Positions 8,578 through 17,613 of a stretch of 36,793 nucleotides of DNA are shown one piece after another (position 1 is the stretch's first letter; each line of letters opens with the position of its first letter). The notes beneath the pieces were generated by a model. That model did no database searches. It was not told the DNA's origin and worked only from the letters and a program-made list of their open reading frames with translations. Made by a program: the position numbers and the translations under genes. Origin of the DNA: Elusimicrobiota bacterium (lineage in GTDB: Bacteria > Elusimicrobiota > Elusimicrobia > F11); NCBI GenBank assembly GCA_003140895.1, contig PLLH01000098.1:3940-40732 (forward strand), read 5' to 3'.

Positions 8578-9593
8578 TAAATGGTTCGGCCCACGGCTTC
8601 CGCGACGAGTTTAATTTGCTTCATCATGTGCTGGAATTGGATGGGAAGAAGCGCTTGATGCCCATCCGACAGCGCTTCCGCCGGAACCGGATGCACTTCC
8701 ACCATGACGCCGTCAGCCCCGGCCGCGATCGCGGCGAGCGCCATCGGAACAATGTACTCCCGGACGCCGACGCCGTGGGAGGGGTCCACCATCACGGGCA
8801 AGTGACTCAAATGTTTGGCGACGGGAATGGCGCTTAAGTCCAAGGTGTTCCGCGTGGCGGTTTCGAAGGTTCGAATGCCCCGCTCACAGAGAATCACTTG
8901 ATGGTTCCCTTTGGACACAATGTATTCCGCCGACATCAGCCATTCTTCAACGGTCGTGGCAAAACCGCGCTTGAGAATAACCGGTTTCGCGCATTGCCCC
9001 ACTTCCTTCAAGAGGTCGAAATTCTGGGCGTTTCGCGCGCCGATCTGAAGCACGTCGGCGTATTCGCAAATGAGTTCCACCTGGCGAGGGTCCATCACTT
9101 CGGTGACCGTCGGAAGCCCGGTGAGTTTTTTCGCTTCCGCCAATAGCTCCAACCCTTTTTCGCCGAGGCCTTGGAAGGAATAGGGAGAGGTTCTTGGTTT
9201 AAAGGCGCCGCCCCGCAACAGATGCCCCCCCGCTTTTTTAATTTCACGGGCCGTGAGGATCAGGTTCTCTTTGGTATCGATGGAGCAGGGGCCCCCGATC
9301 ACGACCACTTGTTTGCTCCCCACATGAACGTCTTTTCCGATGGAGACGATGGTGTTTTCTTTTTTGAATTCACGCGAAACCAGTTTATAGGGTTTCGAAA
9401 TCGGCGTGATGAAATCGACGGCCTCCATCGTGGCGAATTTGTCCTTATGGACAATGGCTTTATCCCCGATCACGCCGATCACGACGCGTTCGGTTCCACG
9501 GGAGAGCGAGGGCGTGAACCCGAGCTCTTTGATTTTCGCGATAACGTTATCGACTTCTTTTTTGCTGGTGCCTGTCTTTAGTGTGAGAATCAT
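8577..9593 (-). CDS. aroF: 3-deoxy-7-phosphoheptulonate (DAHP) synthase, type I with N-terminal ferredoxin-like domain
   Basis: DAHP synthase condenses PEP and erythrose 4-phosphate, the first step of the shikimate pathway. The 338-residue protein has an N-terminal ferredoxin-like domain (about 1-65), as in Thermotoga-type enzymes, where it mediates feedback inhibition by aromatic amino acids. The barrel follows with [64 protein letters not shown] and the metal-site VDPSHGVG. Its ATG overlaps the hisC stop by 4 bp, so translation is probably coupled. Feedback control is inferred from the family. Confidence 0.95.
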   Translation of the reverse strand: MILTLKTGTSKKEVDNVIAKIKELGFTPSLSRGTERVVIGVIGDKAIVHKDKFATMEAVDFITPISKPYKLVSREFKKENTIVSIGKDVHVGSKQVVVIGGPCSIDTKENLILTAREIKKAGGHLLRGGAFKPRTSPYSFQGLGEKGLELLAEAKKLTGLPTVTEVMDPRQVELICEYADVLQIGARNAQNFDLLKEVGQCAKPVILKRGFATTVEEWLMSAEYIVSKGNHQVILCERGIRTFETATRNTLDLSAIPVAKHLSHLPVMVDPSHGVGVREYIVPMALAAIAAGADGVMVEVHPVPAEALSDGHQALLPIQFQHMMKQIKLVAEAVGRTI

Positions 9594-10705
9594 TTTTGTT
9601 CAAAAACCTCCTTTAAGGCTTGAAGAAACTTTTTGTTTTCTTCCGGCGTCCCGGCTGTGACGCGAAGATACTCCGGCAGTTCATATTCATCGACGGAACG
9701 CGTGATAATTCCCCTCCGGAGCATTCGTTCAAAGACCACATGGCCTGTCAACGGTTGCACGTTAAACAGCAGGAAATTGGCGGCGGAGGGAACGACGGAA
9801 AACCCCATTTTTGTTAGTTCTCCAGCGAGAACGTCTTTTTGCTCCTCGTTCATCTTAACCGATTTGTTGACGAAGTCGGAATCATAAAAGGCCGCTTCGG
9901 CCGCCACTTGAGCGGCGACGGAAATATTGAAGGGTTGGCGGATTTTATCCATGGCGCGCACCAGGGCCTCCGGCGCGATGCCGTACCCCACCCGGAGTCC
10001 CGCCAATCCGAAGACCTTGGAAAACGTGCGCAAGACCACCATCGGCCGTTTATTGAAAAATTCATCAATCATGGAGGGGTAATCTTTTTTGACCACGGCG
10101 TATTCGAAATAGGCTTCGTCAAAAACCGGAACGACCTGGGAAGGAAGCACGGATAGGAAATACTCCACTTCGCTCGTCGAGTTATACGTTCCCGTCGGAT
10201 TGTTGGGGTTCGCGATAAAAACAAACTTGGTTGTTTTCGTGGCGGCCGCGGCCATGGCCTTCAAGTCGTGTTTCATGCCTTTCATGGGGACGGTGATGAC
10301 GTTGGTCCCCATGAGATCGGCGGCCAGGCGGTATTGCATGAAGGCCGAGGCCGAAACAACGATGTCATCCTTGGGCGTTAAAAACGTCTTGGCCAGAAGC
10401 TCGATGATTTCATCGGATCCGGCGCCGATAATGACTTGTTCCAGATCCAGGCTGAAACCGCTCGAGATCATTCGCCTTAAATCGATGCTTCGGGATTCCG
10501 GATAGCGGAATATCCCCTCCGCCGCTTTCTTGTACGCCGCCACGGCCTTCGGCGAGGGGCCCAACGGGTTTTCGTTGGACGCCAGCTTAATGACTTTTGT
10601 CAGGCTGTAGCGCCTCTTGATTTCCTCAATGGAAAGCCCGGGAATGTATTCCTTGTATTTCTGCAGTTCCGGACGAACCGATATCGGGGGCTGAAGTTTA
10701 TTCAT
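9590..10705 (-). CDS. hisC: Histidinol-phosphate aminotransferase family (probable aromatic aminotransferase)
   Basis: This is a 371-residue fold type I PLP aminotransferase. Motifs include [14 protein letters not shown] near the N-terminus, [19 protein letters not shown] (165-175), DEAYFEY, and the PLP lysine Lys230 in [17 protein letters not shown]. The length is normal for HisC. No other histidine gene is visible. The gene lies between pheA and aroF, so in vivo it probably transaminates phenylpyruvate and 4-hydroxyphenylpyruvate, a side role known for HisC-type enzymes. Whether it also serves histidine synthesis depends on whether a second hisC exists elsewhere. The ATG start lies 41 bp after pheA. 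Confidence 0.9.
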   Translation of the reverse strand: MNKLQPPISVRPELQKYKEYIPGLSIEEIKRRYSLTKVIKLASNENPLGPSPKAVAAYKKAAEGIFRYPESRSIDLRRMISSGFSLDLEQVIIGAGSDEIIELLAKTFLTPKDDIVVSASAFMQYRLAADLMGTNVITVPMKGMKHDLKAMAAAATKTTKFVFIANPNNPTGTYNSTSEVEYFLSVLPSQVVPVFDEAYFEYAVVKKDYPSMIDEFFNKRPMVVLRTFSKVFGLAGLRVGYGIAPEALVRAMDKIRQPFNISVAAQVAAEAAFYDSDFVNKSVKMNEEQKDVLAGELTKMGFSVVPSAANFLLFNVQPLTGHVVFERMLRRGIITRSVDEYELPEYLRVTAGTPEENKKFLQALKEVFEQK

Positions 10706-10746
10706 GATGTCTGTTTGTTATGCCTTTATGAGGGCCAGGGAATCGA

Positions 10747-11823
10747 TTAATTGATAAACGGATAGGACCCGAGAATTTTCAGGCGCGTGCAGTTCTTCTG
10801 TAATTCCGCCAGCGCTTTTTGAACTCGTTTCTCAGAATGATGGCCAATGAAATCCACAAAGAAAATATATTCCCATGCTTTCCGTTTGGTGGGGCGGGAC
10901 TCGATTTTCGTGAGGTTAAGCCCCGCTTTTCGAAACGGTTTCAGCATTTCATAGAGCGCGCCCACCCGGTCTTTGACCGAGAAAAGAATCGACGTCTTGT
11001 CGTGGCCGCTGGGCGGCGTGACCGCGCGGCCGATGATGAGAAACCGTGTCATGTTGTCCGCCGAATCCTCAATTTTCGTTGCGATGGCCTTCAAATTATA
11101 AAGTTTTCCAGCCAATGCGGATGCGATGGCGGCAACTGATGGGTCCAGCGTTGCTCGGATAGAGGCGTCGGCCGTCGAAGCGGCTTCATGAATGGCGACC
11201 CCGGGCAAATGCGTGTCCAGCCACTCCCGGCATTGCGCCAGAGGTTGCGGGTGTGAATACACCGATTTCACGCTTTTTAAGTTCCCGGAGGATGAAAAGA
11301 GGTTTTCGGTAATCGGTTCTTCTCGCTCCGCCACAATCACGAGTTCCGAATTCACGAACATGTCCAGCGTGTGATTCACGATGCCTTCGGTTGAATTTTC
11401 AACCGGGACGACACCATAGTCCGCCCGTTTCATTTCCACTTCGCGGAACACATCTTTGATCGATGGAACCGGCGTGTAACCGCAATTGGTCCCGAAGTGT
11501 TTCAGCGCCAATTGATGGGTGAAGGTCGCTTCGGGTCCGAAAAAAGCGACTTGGAAATGTTTCTGAAGAGAGCGGCAGGAGGTTAAAATGGACTGAAAGA
11601 TGTCTTCAACCGCGTCCGGTGACAACGGTCCACGGCTTTCCTCTGTCAGCCTTTCCAGGATTTCCCTCTCCCGCGCGGAGGAGAAAATATCGTCGCCGTT
11701 TTTTTCTTTTATTTTCCCAATCTCAACGGCGATGGCCGCCCTCTTGTTTAAGAGCGCCAGCAACTCCGAATCAATCGAGTCGATGGTTTTTCTTTTATTG
11801 CCCAGCGGAGATGAATTTTTCAT
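10747..11823 (-). CDS. pheA: Bifunctional chorismate mutase / prephenate dehydratase (P-protein)
   Basis: The 358-residue protein converts chorismate to prephenate and then to phenylpyruvate. Residues about 10-85 are an AroQ chorismate mutase domain (IDSIDSELLALLNKRAAIA). Residues about 91-268 are the dehydratase, with FFGPEATFTHQLA, VVPVENSTEGIVNHT and the TRF catalytic motif at 259-261 in DNMTRFLIIG. An ACT regulatory domain follows (about 276-350), with DRVGALYEMLKPF and ESRP (308-311), the motif linked to phenylalanine feedback. All domains look intact. It leads the aromatic block, 66 bp after the DUF3108 gene, with no leader peptide or T-box visible in that gap. Confidence 0.96.
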   Translation of the reverse strand: MKNSSPLGNKRKTIDSIDSELLALLNKRAAIAVEIGKIKEKNGDDIFSSAREREILERLTEESRGPLSPDAVEDIFQSILTSCRSLQKHFQVAFFGPEATFTHQLALKHFGTNCGYTPVPSIKDVFREVEMKRADYGVVPVENSTEGIVNHTLDMFVNSELVIVAEREEPITENLFSSSGNLKSVKSVYSHPQPLAQCREWLDTHLPGVAIHEAASTADASIRATLDPSVAAIASALAGKLYNLKAIATKIEDSADNMTRFLIIGRAVTPPSGHDKTSILFSVKDRVGALYEMLKPFRKAGLNLTKIESRPTKRKAWEYIFFVDFIGHHSEKRVQKALAELQKNCTRLKILGSYPFIN

Positions 11824-11889
11824 AGGGGGATGATTCTATCCTATTTGTTTGCGCCGTGGAAAGACAAGGAAAAGATGAATGGGGGCGAA

Positions 11890-12711
11890 TTATTTCGGAG
11901 AATAACGCGTCAATTCCGCGTCAAATGCCCCGATGGCGGCCTTCGAACGGATCAAAACAGGCATTTTACGGGCGTCGTTGGTCATCCAAATCGTCATTTT
12001 TCCTTTGGACGCCTGGAAAATCGTATCCCCCACAACAATGGGAGTCACTTTCAGACATTCAAATTTCCCCGCCTTCACGCGGATCGTCTCGATTTGCGGA
12101 TCCACTTTGACGTCCAGCGGATAAAGTTCTCCGTCGGAAAAAACGGGAAATTCATAGTCTCCTCCCGGGATGAGCGCAAGCGTTCGAGTCAGGTAGAAGG
12201 CCGACAGAATGTCATGGACCGGTTGCGTGATGGGGCCGGCGGAGGTTTGGGTTTGTCCTTTGTAATACCGGGTGAACTCGTATTTGCCGGCGTCATATTG
12301 GATTGTTGTATTTCGAATGACTTTGTAGTGCCCCTCATGCAGGTTTTGATGGAAGGTGATGGAGGCCAACGAGTCCCGGTCTGTCATGGAGCCGTTGATG
12401 TCTCGAACCGGGAAAAACACGTCGATAAAACTGTTGGATTTGGCGGTGGAGAGAATGTTGAACGTCCGCCGGCCCATGACGAGGGACCCTTCTTGCACTT
12501 CCAGCGTCGCTTCTCCGGCATCGATAAATTGGTAATGGATATTAAATTCCAGCTTTTCTCCCACCTCAAAGGCTTTGTTCTCCGCCCGGGGAAGGTGGAT
12601 CGGCTTCGTTGTCGATGAAAGGACAAGCGCGGCGGCGTCTTCGGCCTGCCCCGGGTTTGATAGCAGAAGGAGGATGGCTGATAACAAGATGGATCGACAC
12701 AGGTCTTTCAT
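11890..12711 (-). CDS. DUF3108 domain protein, exported
   Basis: The 273-residue protein has an N-terminal signal peptide (about residues 1-23, hydrophobic LLSAILLLLSN). A region typical of DUF3108 follows: FEVGEKLEFNIHYQFIDAGE, then VRDINGSMTDRD and a later PVFSDGELYPLDVKV and KCLKVTP-like strand. The family is predicted to be periplasmic and beta-rich, and is of unknown function. The ATG has AAGGGG about 6 nt upstream. It follows the GT39-LmeA-like gene by 10 bp, and both carry extracytoplasmic domains that may bind lipid or glycan. That link is inference. Confidence 0.82.
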   Translation of the reverse strand: MKDLCRSILLSAILLLLSNPGQAEDAAALVLSSTTKPIHLPRAENKAFEVGEKLEFNIHYQFIDAGEATLEVQEGSLVMGRRTFNILSTAKSNSFIDVFFPVRDINGSMTDRDSLASITFHQNLHEGHYKVIRNTTIQYDAGKYEFTRYYKGQTQTSAGPITQPVHDILSAFYLTRTLALIPGGDYEFPVFSDGELYPLDVKVDPQIETIRVKAGKFECLKVTPIVVGDTIFQASKGKMTIWMTNDARKMPVLIRSKAAIGAFDAELTRYSPK

Positions 12712-12721
12712 ACGTTACCCC

Positions 12722-14842
12722 TTACTCAATAACGAGCGTTTTTCCTTTTCCTTGGATGGAGTGAATGTCCAAATAAAATGGGATTTCATCGTTCGGCGTC
12801 AACGCGACAGTTCGGTTGGTGACGCTTTGGAGAAGGAACGACGGGAGTGGGATTCCCGCGACCGTTAGAGAGTCCAACCGAGTGTGCAACGCATCGCCTT
12901 GAACCCAAACGGAGGCTTGAAGCGTGAGGGGCACGCCCGACGCTTTCGTTTTGAGTTTGATTTTTTCCTTTTCAAAGTCCACCTCTGTTTCTCTCAGGAA
13001 CTTGGCTTTTTTCGCGATGTACGCGAGAAGAGTGTCGGCGTTTAAGGTGACGCGGGGTTGGAGCCGCGCCAATCCGATCAATTGGATTTCCTGGCTCTCC
13101 AGAAAGAGCGGGACATTCAGTTGTGGTTGGATGAAGCGGAGGGAGACGTTTTCAATCGTGAAATCTTTATACGAGAGCGAGGCGCAGGCGAAGTCCAATT
13201 CCTTGAGCCGGCCCACGGCGGTTTGCGCGGGCGAAAGGGGAACGGCTTTGAAAGACACTTTTTGGGCCACCACGTTGGGCATTTGAAACTCTCCCAATTC
13301 CAGGTTGAAGAGGCCGTCGAACGGGATATTTTGCGGTTTGGGCGAGGCGTGCAGAAGAAGGCCCTGCGACCCGTCTGGTAACGGCCATCGCCCCGCCTCC
13401 TGATACACGTTTCGAAACCAATCGGGCGGGTTCGAAACGAAATCGACGCAATTTTTGACGGTGCCGATCGTAAAGTCAGGCCCCAGATCACCGGTTTTGA
13501 TCAGAATGAATTCGTAGAGCTCCAGCCATCTTTTCTTGGCCGGTCCTCGGAACGAGACGCCTTTGACGCCCAGAGACCGGGCGGTCATCTCCAACGAATT
13601 GTTGTGGAAAAAGGGCGTGTTCGACAGAAGCAGAACCCGGGCGAAGGGCGTTTGCGGGTCTTTGAGTTCCCGGATTTTGTCCAGAATCGCTTTGTGTTGC
13701 CAATCCGCTTTAACCGGTTCGCGGGACGAGAGGATGGGGACAGGGACGGGACCTAAGTTGAATCCGGCATGAACCGCCGGAAAAAAATGGAAGGTCACAA
13801 AGAAAAGAGCCGCGATGATATTGACGATGATCAGCGGAATTTTTCGGAAGGGCGGCAACCACGCGACGCTGAGAAGAGCGGCGGCCGGCAAAACCGGCAT
13901 CGTGTAGCGCGTGTTTTTGTTGTTAAGGAACGTGAAGAAAATCATCGGGACGACAAACCAAAGAAAAAGGGACCAAAATTTAGGCTTCCAGAAAAACACC
14001 AAAAGACCGGGAATCAATAGAAGGAAAAACGGAAGATACAGTTGATCAAAGAGCCCGGCCCAATACCACAGCCAATTCCAGGCTCCCAAATTCATTCCCC
14101 CCGCCGGCGGCAAGCTGCTGTTCAAGAGTATCCGTTTCATGAACACAATGAGATTGATGGAATACCACGGCAACATGAGGAGGCCGGCAAGCGCCATGGA
14201 AAGAGCGATGGACTTGAATCTCTTTTCCGAGAGTCCATGCCACAGGCTGAGGACGAGCGGCCCCAGGAGGTAAAAAACACCCGTCCATTTGATGAGCATG
14301 CCGAGCCCCACGGAAACCCCAAAGAGGAGCGACCAGAAGACGTTTTCAAAATGTTCGGATTTGACCAGGCACAGATATCCCAGGGCGACGAAGGCCGTCA
14401 AGGCCAGATCCGTCATGGGAAAACGGGCGATATCGGCGATAATGGGATAACAGGAAATGAGAAAGGCGGCGGTGAGCGCGTGCTCGGGCTCCAAGAAATG
14501 CGTTCCGATAAAATACACGCAGACCATCAGCAAAACCAAATAGAAAAAGTTGACGAAGGCCCCCACATCCGCCAGATTTTTAACGACGTTCATGCCCAAC
14601 GCCAACGTGAGATGATAGATCGGCGGGTAGTTGAAGGTGGCGGGTTTAAGAAGCACCATCCAGTCGTGGCGAGCGAGCCCGTCATGAATATCGCAGGCCA
14701 CGCTCATGTGAATGGACTCGTCCCACGAAAGAGGTTGGGCGTCTTGATGCATCCAACGCCAGAGGACAAACCCATTCAGCGCGATAAGAAAAAACAAAAC
14801 AACTGATTTCCGTGAGAACAGTCGCATGACGATGTCGTTCAT
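12722..14842 (-). CDS. GT39-type membrane glycosyltransferase fused to an LmeA/DUF2993-like domain
   Basis: This is a 706-residue protein. Residues 1 to about 410 contain roughly ten to twelve transmembrane helices and the GT39/ArnT-type first loop with an acidic pair (SWDESIHM). KNTRYTMPVLPAAALLSVAW near the last helices also fits the family, which moves sugars from polyprenyl-phosphate carriers to lipids or proteins at the periplasmic face. After a mixed soluble domain, residues 512-706 form a separate beta-rich unit (FNLELGEFQMPNVVAQKVSF, DFACASLSYKDFTIENVSL, DSLTVAGIPLPSFL) that resembles DUF2993 (LmeA) lipid-binding proteins. I do not recall this fusion as common. It is flanked by gmhB (17 bp) and the DUF3108 gene (10 bp). 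The GT39 call is good; the LmeA-like call is moderate. Confidence 0.78.
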   Translation of the reverse strand: MNDIVMRLFSRKSVVLFFLIALNGFVLWRWMHQDAQPLSWDESIHMSVACDIHDGLARHDWMVLLKPATFNYPPIYHLTLALGMNVVKNLADVGAFVNFFYLVLLMVCVYFIGTHFLEPEHALTAAFLISCYPIIADIARFPMTDLALTAFVALGYLCLVKSEHFENVFWSLLFGVSVGLGMLIKWTGVFYLLGPLVLSLWHGLSEKRFKSIALSMALAGLLMLPWYSINLIVFMKRILLNSSLPPAGGMNLGAWNWLWYWAGLFDQLYLPFFLLLIPGLLVFFWKPKFWSLFLWFVVPMIFFTFLNNKNTRYTMPVLPAAALLSVAWLPPFRKIPLIIVNIIAALFFVTFHFFPAVHAGFNLGPVPVPILSSREPVKADWQHKAILDKIRELKDPQTPFARVLLLSNTPFFHNNSLEMTARSLGVKGVSFRGPAKKRWLELYEFILIKTGDLGPDFTIGTVKNCVDFVSNPPDWFRNVYQEAGRWPLPDGSQGLLLHASPKPQNIPFDGLFNLELGEFQMPNVVAQKVSFKAVPLSPAQTAVGRLKELDFACASLSYKDFTIENVSLRFIQPQLNVPLFLESQEIQLIGLARLQPRVTLNADTLLAYIAKKAKFLRETEVDFEKEKIKLKTKASGVPLTLQASVWVQGDALHTRLDSLTVAGIPLPSFLLQSVTNRTVALTPNDEIPFYLDIHSIQGKGKTLVIE

Positions 14843-14859
14843 AAGAGCGGGCGGTCCTT

Positions 14860-15417
14860 TTAGGGGCGTTGGGCGTCAGCCACAATCCAGCGGCCGGCTG
14901 TCATCAAATTCGTCGCCACTTTCGTCGAATGTTTCGCCGCCTCGCGTCTAGCGGATCGCCCGAAACCGGTGAGCACCAAAATGCCTTTGACGCGAACGTT
15001 TTGGGCCAATTGAATGTCCCGTGTTTGATCGCCGATCAGGTACGAAGACGAGAGGTCGATGTTGAGATCGCGCTTCGCCTTCTGAATCATTCCGGGGCGC
15101 GGTTTCCGGCAGGCGCATCCGGCGTTCGGTACATGAGGGCAATAGTAAATCCGGTCGATACGCACTCCCTTTTTTCGTAAAGAAAGCCGCAACGCGTCAT
15201 GAACCCGTTTGAGTTGTGTTTCAGAGAAATAACCTCGGCCGATGCCGGACTGATTCGTGATGATAACCAGTTTGTATCCGTTCTTTTGCAGCAGACGCAA
15301 CGCCGGGAAAACGCTCTTATAGAAATGGAAATTTTTCGGACGCGATAGATACCCTCGCTCTCGCAAGAGGGTTCCATCTCGATCAAGAAAAACCGCTTTA
15401 GTTTTTGATTTTTTCAT
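14860..15417 (-). CDS. gmhB: D-glycero-D-manno-heptose 1,7-bisphosphate 7-phosphatase (GmhB-like HAD)
   Basis: The enzyme removes the 7-phosphate from heptose bisphosphate in ADP-heptose synthesis for LPS core. The 185-residue protein opens with the HAD motif FLDRDGTLL (Asp12, Asp14). It has VIITNQSGIGRGY (motif II) and the zinc-binding loop CPHVPNAGCACRKPRPG, which separates this group from other HADs, then YLIGDQTRDI. The ATG at 15417 is chosen over a GTG at 15420; AAGG sits about 8 nt upstream. It overlaps the upstream ligase-like gene by 20 bp. The related histidinol-phosphatase group is an alternative, but the envelope neighbours favour heptose. Confidence 0.86.
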   Translation of the reverse strand: MKKSKTKAVFLDRDGTLLRERGYLSRPKNFHFYKSVFPALRLLQKNGYKLVIITNQSGIGRGYFSETQLKRVHDALRLSLRKKGVRIDRIYYCPHVPNAGCACRKPRPGMIQKAKRDLNIDLSSSYLIGDQTRDIQLAQNVRVKGILVLTGFGRSARREAAKHSTKVATNLMTAGRWIVADAQRP

Positions 15418-16657
15418 CACGATTGCCTTGTCTCCTCAGATGTTCCGCCGCTCCCAACAGGGCCCAAAATATCATGGCGACTTCTTTATCTCCAATCCAC
15501 GATTCGGTGAGTCCGGCCACCATGAAAGCGGCAAAGGACGCGAGGAGCGCGGTGCGCCACGGTTTGGGAGTTCGAAGGATTGTTCCCAACGCCACGATCA
15601 ATATCCATAGGAACAGCCCCAGTCCCACCAGGCCTCGGTCCAGCGCCACTTGAAGAAAAGAATTGTGTGTTTCCGACCATGTTTTCCCGACCGCCTCCGG
15701 CGGGGTGGAGACTCGAAGTTCCACCTCTTTTAATCCGTTTCCGAAAAGTGGTTTCTGTTTGATTTCTTGAAGAGCGGCCTTCCATAGCGAAAAACGCGTG
15801 GCGCTGGATTGTTGATCGGCGGCCGAGCCGGAAGTCATGGAAAAGATGCTCTGGGCGCGTGTTCGTATTTGAGGCGACGCGAACCATAAAAGCGATCCGA
15901 ACAGGATCAACCCCACCAGCCCTACGTATTTAAGCTTCTTTGGAAGCAAAAGAGAATTGATCACGAGACCAAGCCCAACGCCCAGCCACACGCCCCGAGA
16001 TTGAGAAAAGAGGATTCCCAGAAGAAGGGTGGCCAGCCCCCCCCCTCCAGCCACAACGATTTTCCAGGAGGATTTGTTTCGTTGGAGGTGCATGAAGAGA
16101 AGCCATGTTAAGAGGATAAACAGGGCCGGAATAAAACATTCGGCGTACGTGAGGGGATGGCTTCGTGACCCCACCGCTCGCCCATTCCGCAACGAAAAAA
16201 AGTGAACCAACCGGAGAGGCCATGCCTGCATATACGCTGGGATATCGAAGGTCCGGGGCGTCGGCTGGAAATTGGCTTGTGAGAAAAACTGAAGGATTCC
16301 AATGAACCCGACGAAAACAGACGCGAAAATAAACCATCTCGTGATGGACGTTAATTCGTCGGCCTCAATTCCTTGTGAGAAGAGGAAGAACAAGAGAAAG
16401 GCGTCGTGGCCGCTGTAGATTTCTCGCGGATTGGAAAATCCGTTGGAGGCGCAGGCCACAATCCCCCACAGGATGTAGAAAAGAATGGGAAGGTTGAGCG
16501 GTGACGGTGTCCACCGTTCGCCCTTCGGCTTGTGAAAAATTCGATTCATCCAAAGAAAAAATAAGAGGGCGATGGCAAAATAAGAAGCGGAAATCGACAC
16601 AACAAGCGTGATGCCAACGAGAGCGAAAATGATTTGTCGAGTTCGAGGTTGGTTCAT
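15398..16657 (-). CDS. O-antigen ligase / polymerase family membrane protein
   Basis: The 419-residue protein has about ten to twelve transmembrane helices and a large periplasmic loop between residues about 125 and 180. It matches the Wzy_C/WaaL family plan, with RSHPLTYAECFIPAL, then SRGVWLGVGLGLVINSLLL, and TWSETHNSFLQVALDRGLVG holding the conserved His-containing loop. WaaL joins O-antigen to the lipid A core; Wzy polymerises repeat units, and sequence alone does not separate the two. The start is taken at ATG 16657, which overlaps the lpxL stop by 4 bp. A longer frame from 16753 would read through the lpxL tail repeats and is rejected. The lpxK-lpxL-gmhB context favours a ligase role. 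Confidence 0.78.
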   Translation of the reverse strand: MNQPRTRQIIFALVGITLVVSISASYFAIALLFFLWMNRIFHKPKGERWTPSPLNLPILFYILWGIVACASNGFSNPREIYSGHDAFLLFFLFSQGIEADELTSITRWFIFASVFVGFIGILQFFSQANFQPTPRTFDIPAYMQAWPLRLVHFFSLRNGRAVGSRSHPLTYAECFIPALFILLTWLLFMHLQRNKSSWKIVVAGGGGLATLLLGILFSQSRGVWLGVGLGLVINSLLLPKKLKYVGLVGLILFGSLLWFASPQIRTRAQSIFSMTSGSAADQQSSATRFSLWKAALQEIKQKPLFGNGLKEVELRVSTPPEAVGKTWSETHNSFLQVALDRGLVGLGLFLWILIVALGTILRTPKPWRTALLASFAAFMVAGLTESWIGDKEVAMIFWALLGAAEHLRRQGNRDEKIKN

Positions 16658-17613
16658 GCCTTGTCCTCGTTGGCGGCAGGCGCGGCCGGTCCCGGCGAGG
16701 CCGATCCCGGCGAGGCCGGTTCCGGCGTGGCTGGTTCGGGCTTTCGCTTCCACCGGTTATGAATCCAAAACCAATTCTCCGGAGTCCGGCGAACCACGGC
16801 TTCAATGGAATTGTTGATTAGTTGAGTATGGGTAAAAATTCGTTGATCCATATCGGCAATCTCCGGCAATGGAATGGGTTCATAGACGATTTTGAATTTG
16901 GTCCCCTCACGAAGGGAATAGATTAGAACCACCGGCGCGTCCGTCCGCGAATGAAGGAGAGCCGGTAAGGTGGTGGTCGCGGCGGGACGGCCGAAGAAAT
17001 TGACGAACACTCCTCCCGTGTAGAGATTTTGATCCACCAGAATTCCCAGATTTTTTCCATTTTTTAATACTCGGAGGCTTGCTTTGGCGGCTTGGCGATG
17101 CCAGATCATGTTGGTGGTGTTGACGGATCGTTTGGATTGCACCCACGCTTCCACCAAGGGGTTTTTCATCGGACGCGCGATCCCGAACGTTTCGCCGAAA
17201 TATCGACCCGTGCAAATGCTTAACACTTCCCAGTTCGTGAAATGAAAGCCGATCAGAATACTGCCTTTCCCTAAAGCCAAGAGTTTGTCGAATTGTTCTT
17301 TTCCTTCAATAAAGAAAAATTCATCAAAGCGGTCGCCGGTGGTTTCAGAGAGGCGAACGAATTCAACGGCCGTCCTCCCTAAGTTTCTCCAAACCCCTTT
17401 GGCGATGTGTTCGATTTCGGCGTTCGATTTTTCGGGAAAGGCGGCGGCCAGATTGGCCTTGATGAGTTTATTGCGAGGCCTGAGTATCCACGAGATCAGC
17501 GTCCCCAGCGCTTCCCCGAAGGCGAGCGTGGCCGGACGCGGGAACAGGAACAACAGGAAATCCGCCGTTTTGACGAATCCATATTCAATCCGATGTTTGA
17601 GCGTCGGGGTCAT
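16654..17613 (-). CDS. lpxL: Lipid A late acyltransferase (LpxL/HtrB family)
   Basis: This family adds a secondary acyl chain to the lipid A precursor at the inner membrane. The 319-residue protein has a hydrophobic N-terminal helix (residues about 14-45), the catalytic HX4E motif in HFTNWE (His124, Glu129), GILVDQNLYTGGVFVNFFG, and a late WFWIHNRWKRKP. Residues 292-319 form an Ala/Pro tail encoded by 15-bp tandem repeats and absent from typical LpxL. The start at ATG 17613 overlaps the lpxK stop (ATGA). The 17652 alternative would add 13 residues inside lpxK. LpxL, LpxM and LpxP cannot be separated by sequence here. Confidence 0.9.
   Translation of the reverse strand: MTPTLKHRIEYGFVKTADFLLFLFPRPATLAFGEALGTLISWILRPRNKLIKANLAAAFPEKSNAEIEHIAKGVWRNLGRTAVEFVRLSETTGDRFDEFFFIEGKEQFDKLLALGKGSILIGFHFTNWEVLSICTGRYFGETFGIARPMKNPLVEAWVQSKRSVNTTNMIWHRQAAKASLRVLKNGKNLGILVDQNLYTGGVFVNFFGRPAATTTLPALLHSRTDAPVVLIYSLREGTKFKIVYEPIPLPEIADMDQRIFTHTQLINNSIEAVVRRTPENWFWIHNRWKRKPEPATPEPASPGSASPGPAAPAANEDKA
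16679..16738. repeat. Tandem repeat, four 15-bp units, coding for the LpxL tail
   Basis: Four consecutive imperfect 15-bp units read on the plus strand as ggcgcggccggtccc, ggcgaggccgatccc, ggcgaggccggttcc and ggcgtggctggttcg. On the minus strand they encode five-residue steps of the PEPAT/PEPAS/PGSAS/PGPAA kind. The unit is a multiple of three, so copy-number change would keep the frame. The region lies just before the overlapping ATG of the O-antigen ligase-like gene. Confidence 0.85.

Noticed and set aside
11830-12618. Plus-strand open frame of 262 codons opposite the DUF3108 gene
   Set aside because: It has no recognisable domain or ribosome site, and the opposite strand has a signal peptide, a DUF3108 core and a good ribosome site.
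14042-14806. Long plus-strand open frame (254 codons) opposite the GT39 gene
   Set aside because: It is rich in charged residues and mirrors the transmembrane-coding strand, a typical antisense artefact; the minus-strand gene has clear domain motifs.
16679-16738. Possible CRISPR or satellite array
   Set aside because: The units are contiguous, lack spacers, stay in frame within lpxL and are only 15 bp long.
16657-16753. Longer start for the O-antigen ligase-like gene (adds 32 residues rich in Gly, Ala and Thr)
   Set aside because: The extra residues come from the 15-bp repeats read in another frame; the ATG overlapping the lpxL stop matches the coupling seen at neighbouring genes.
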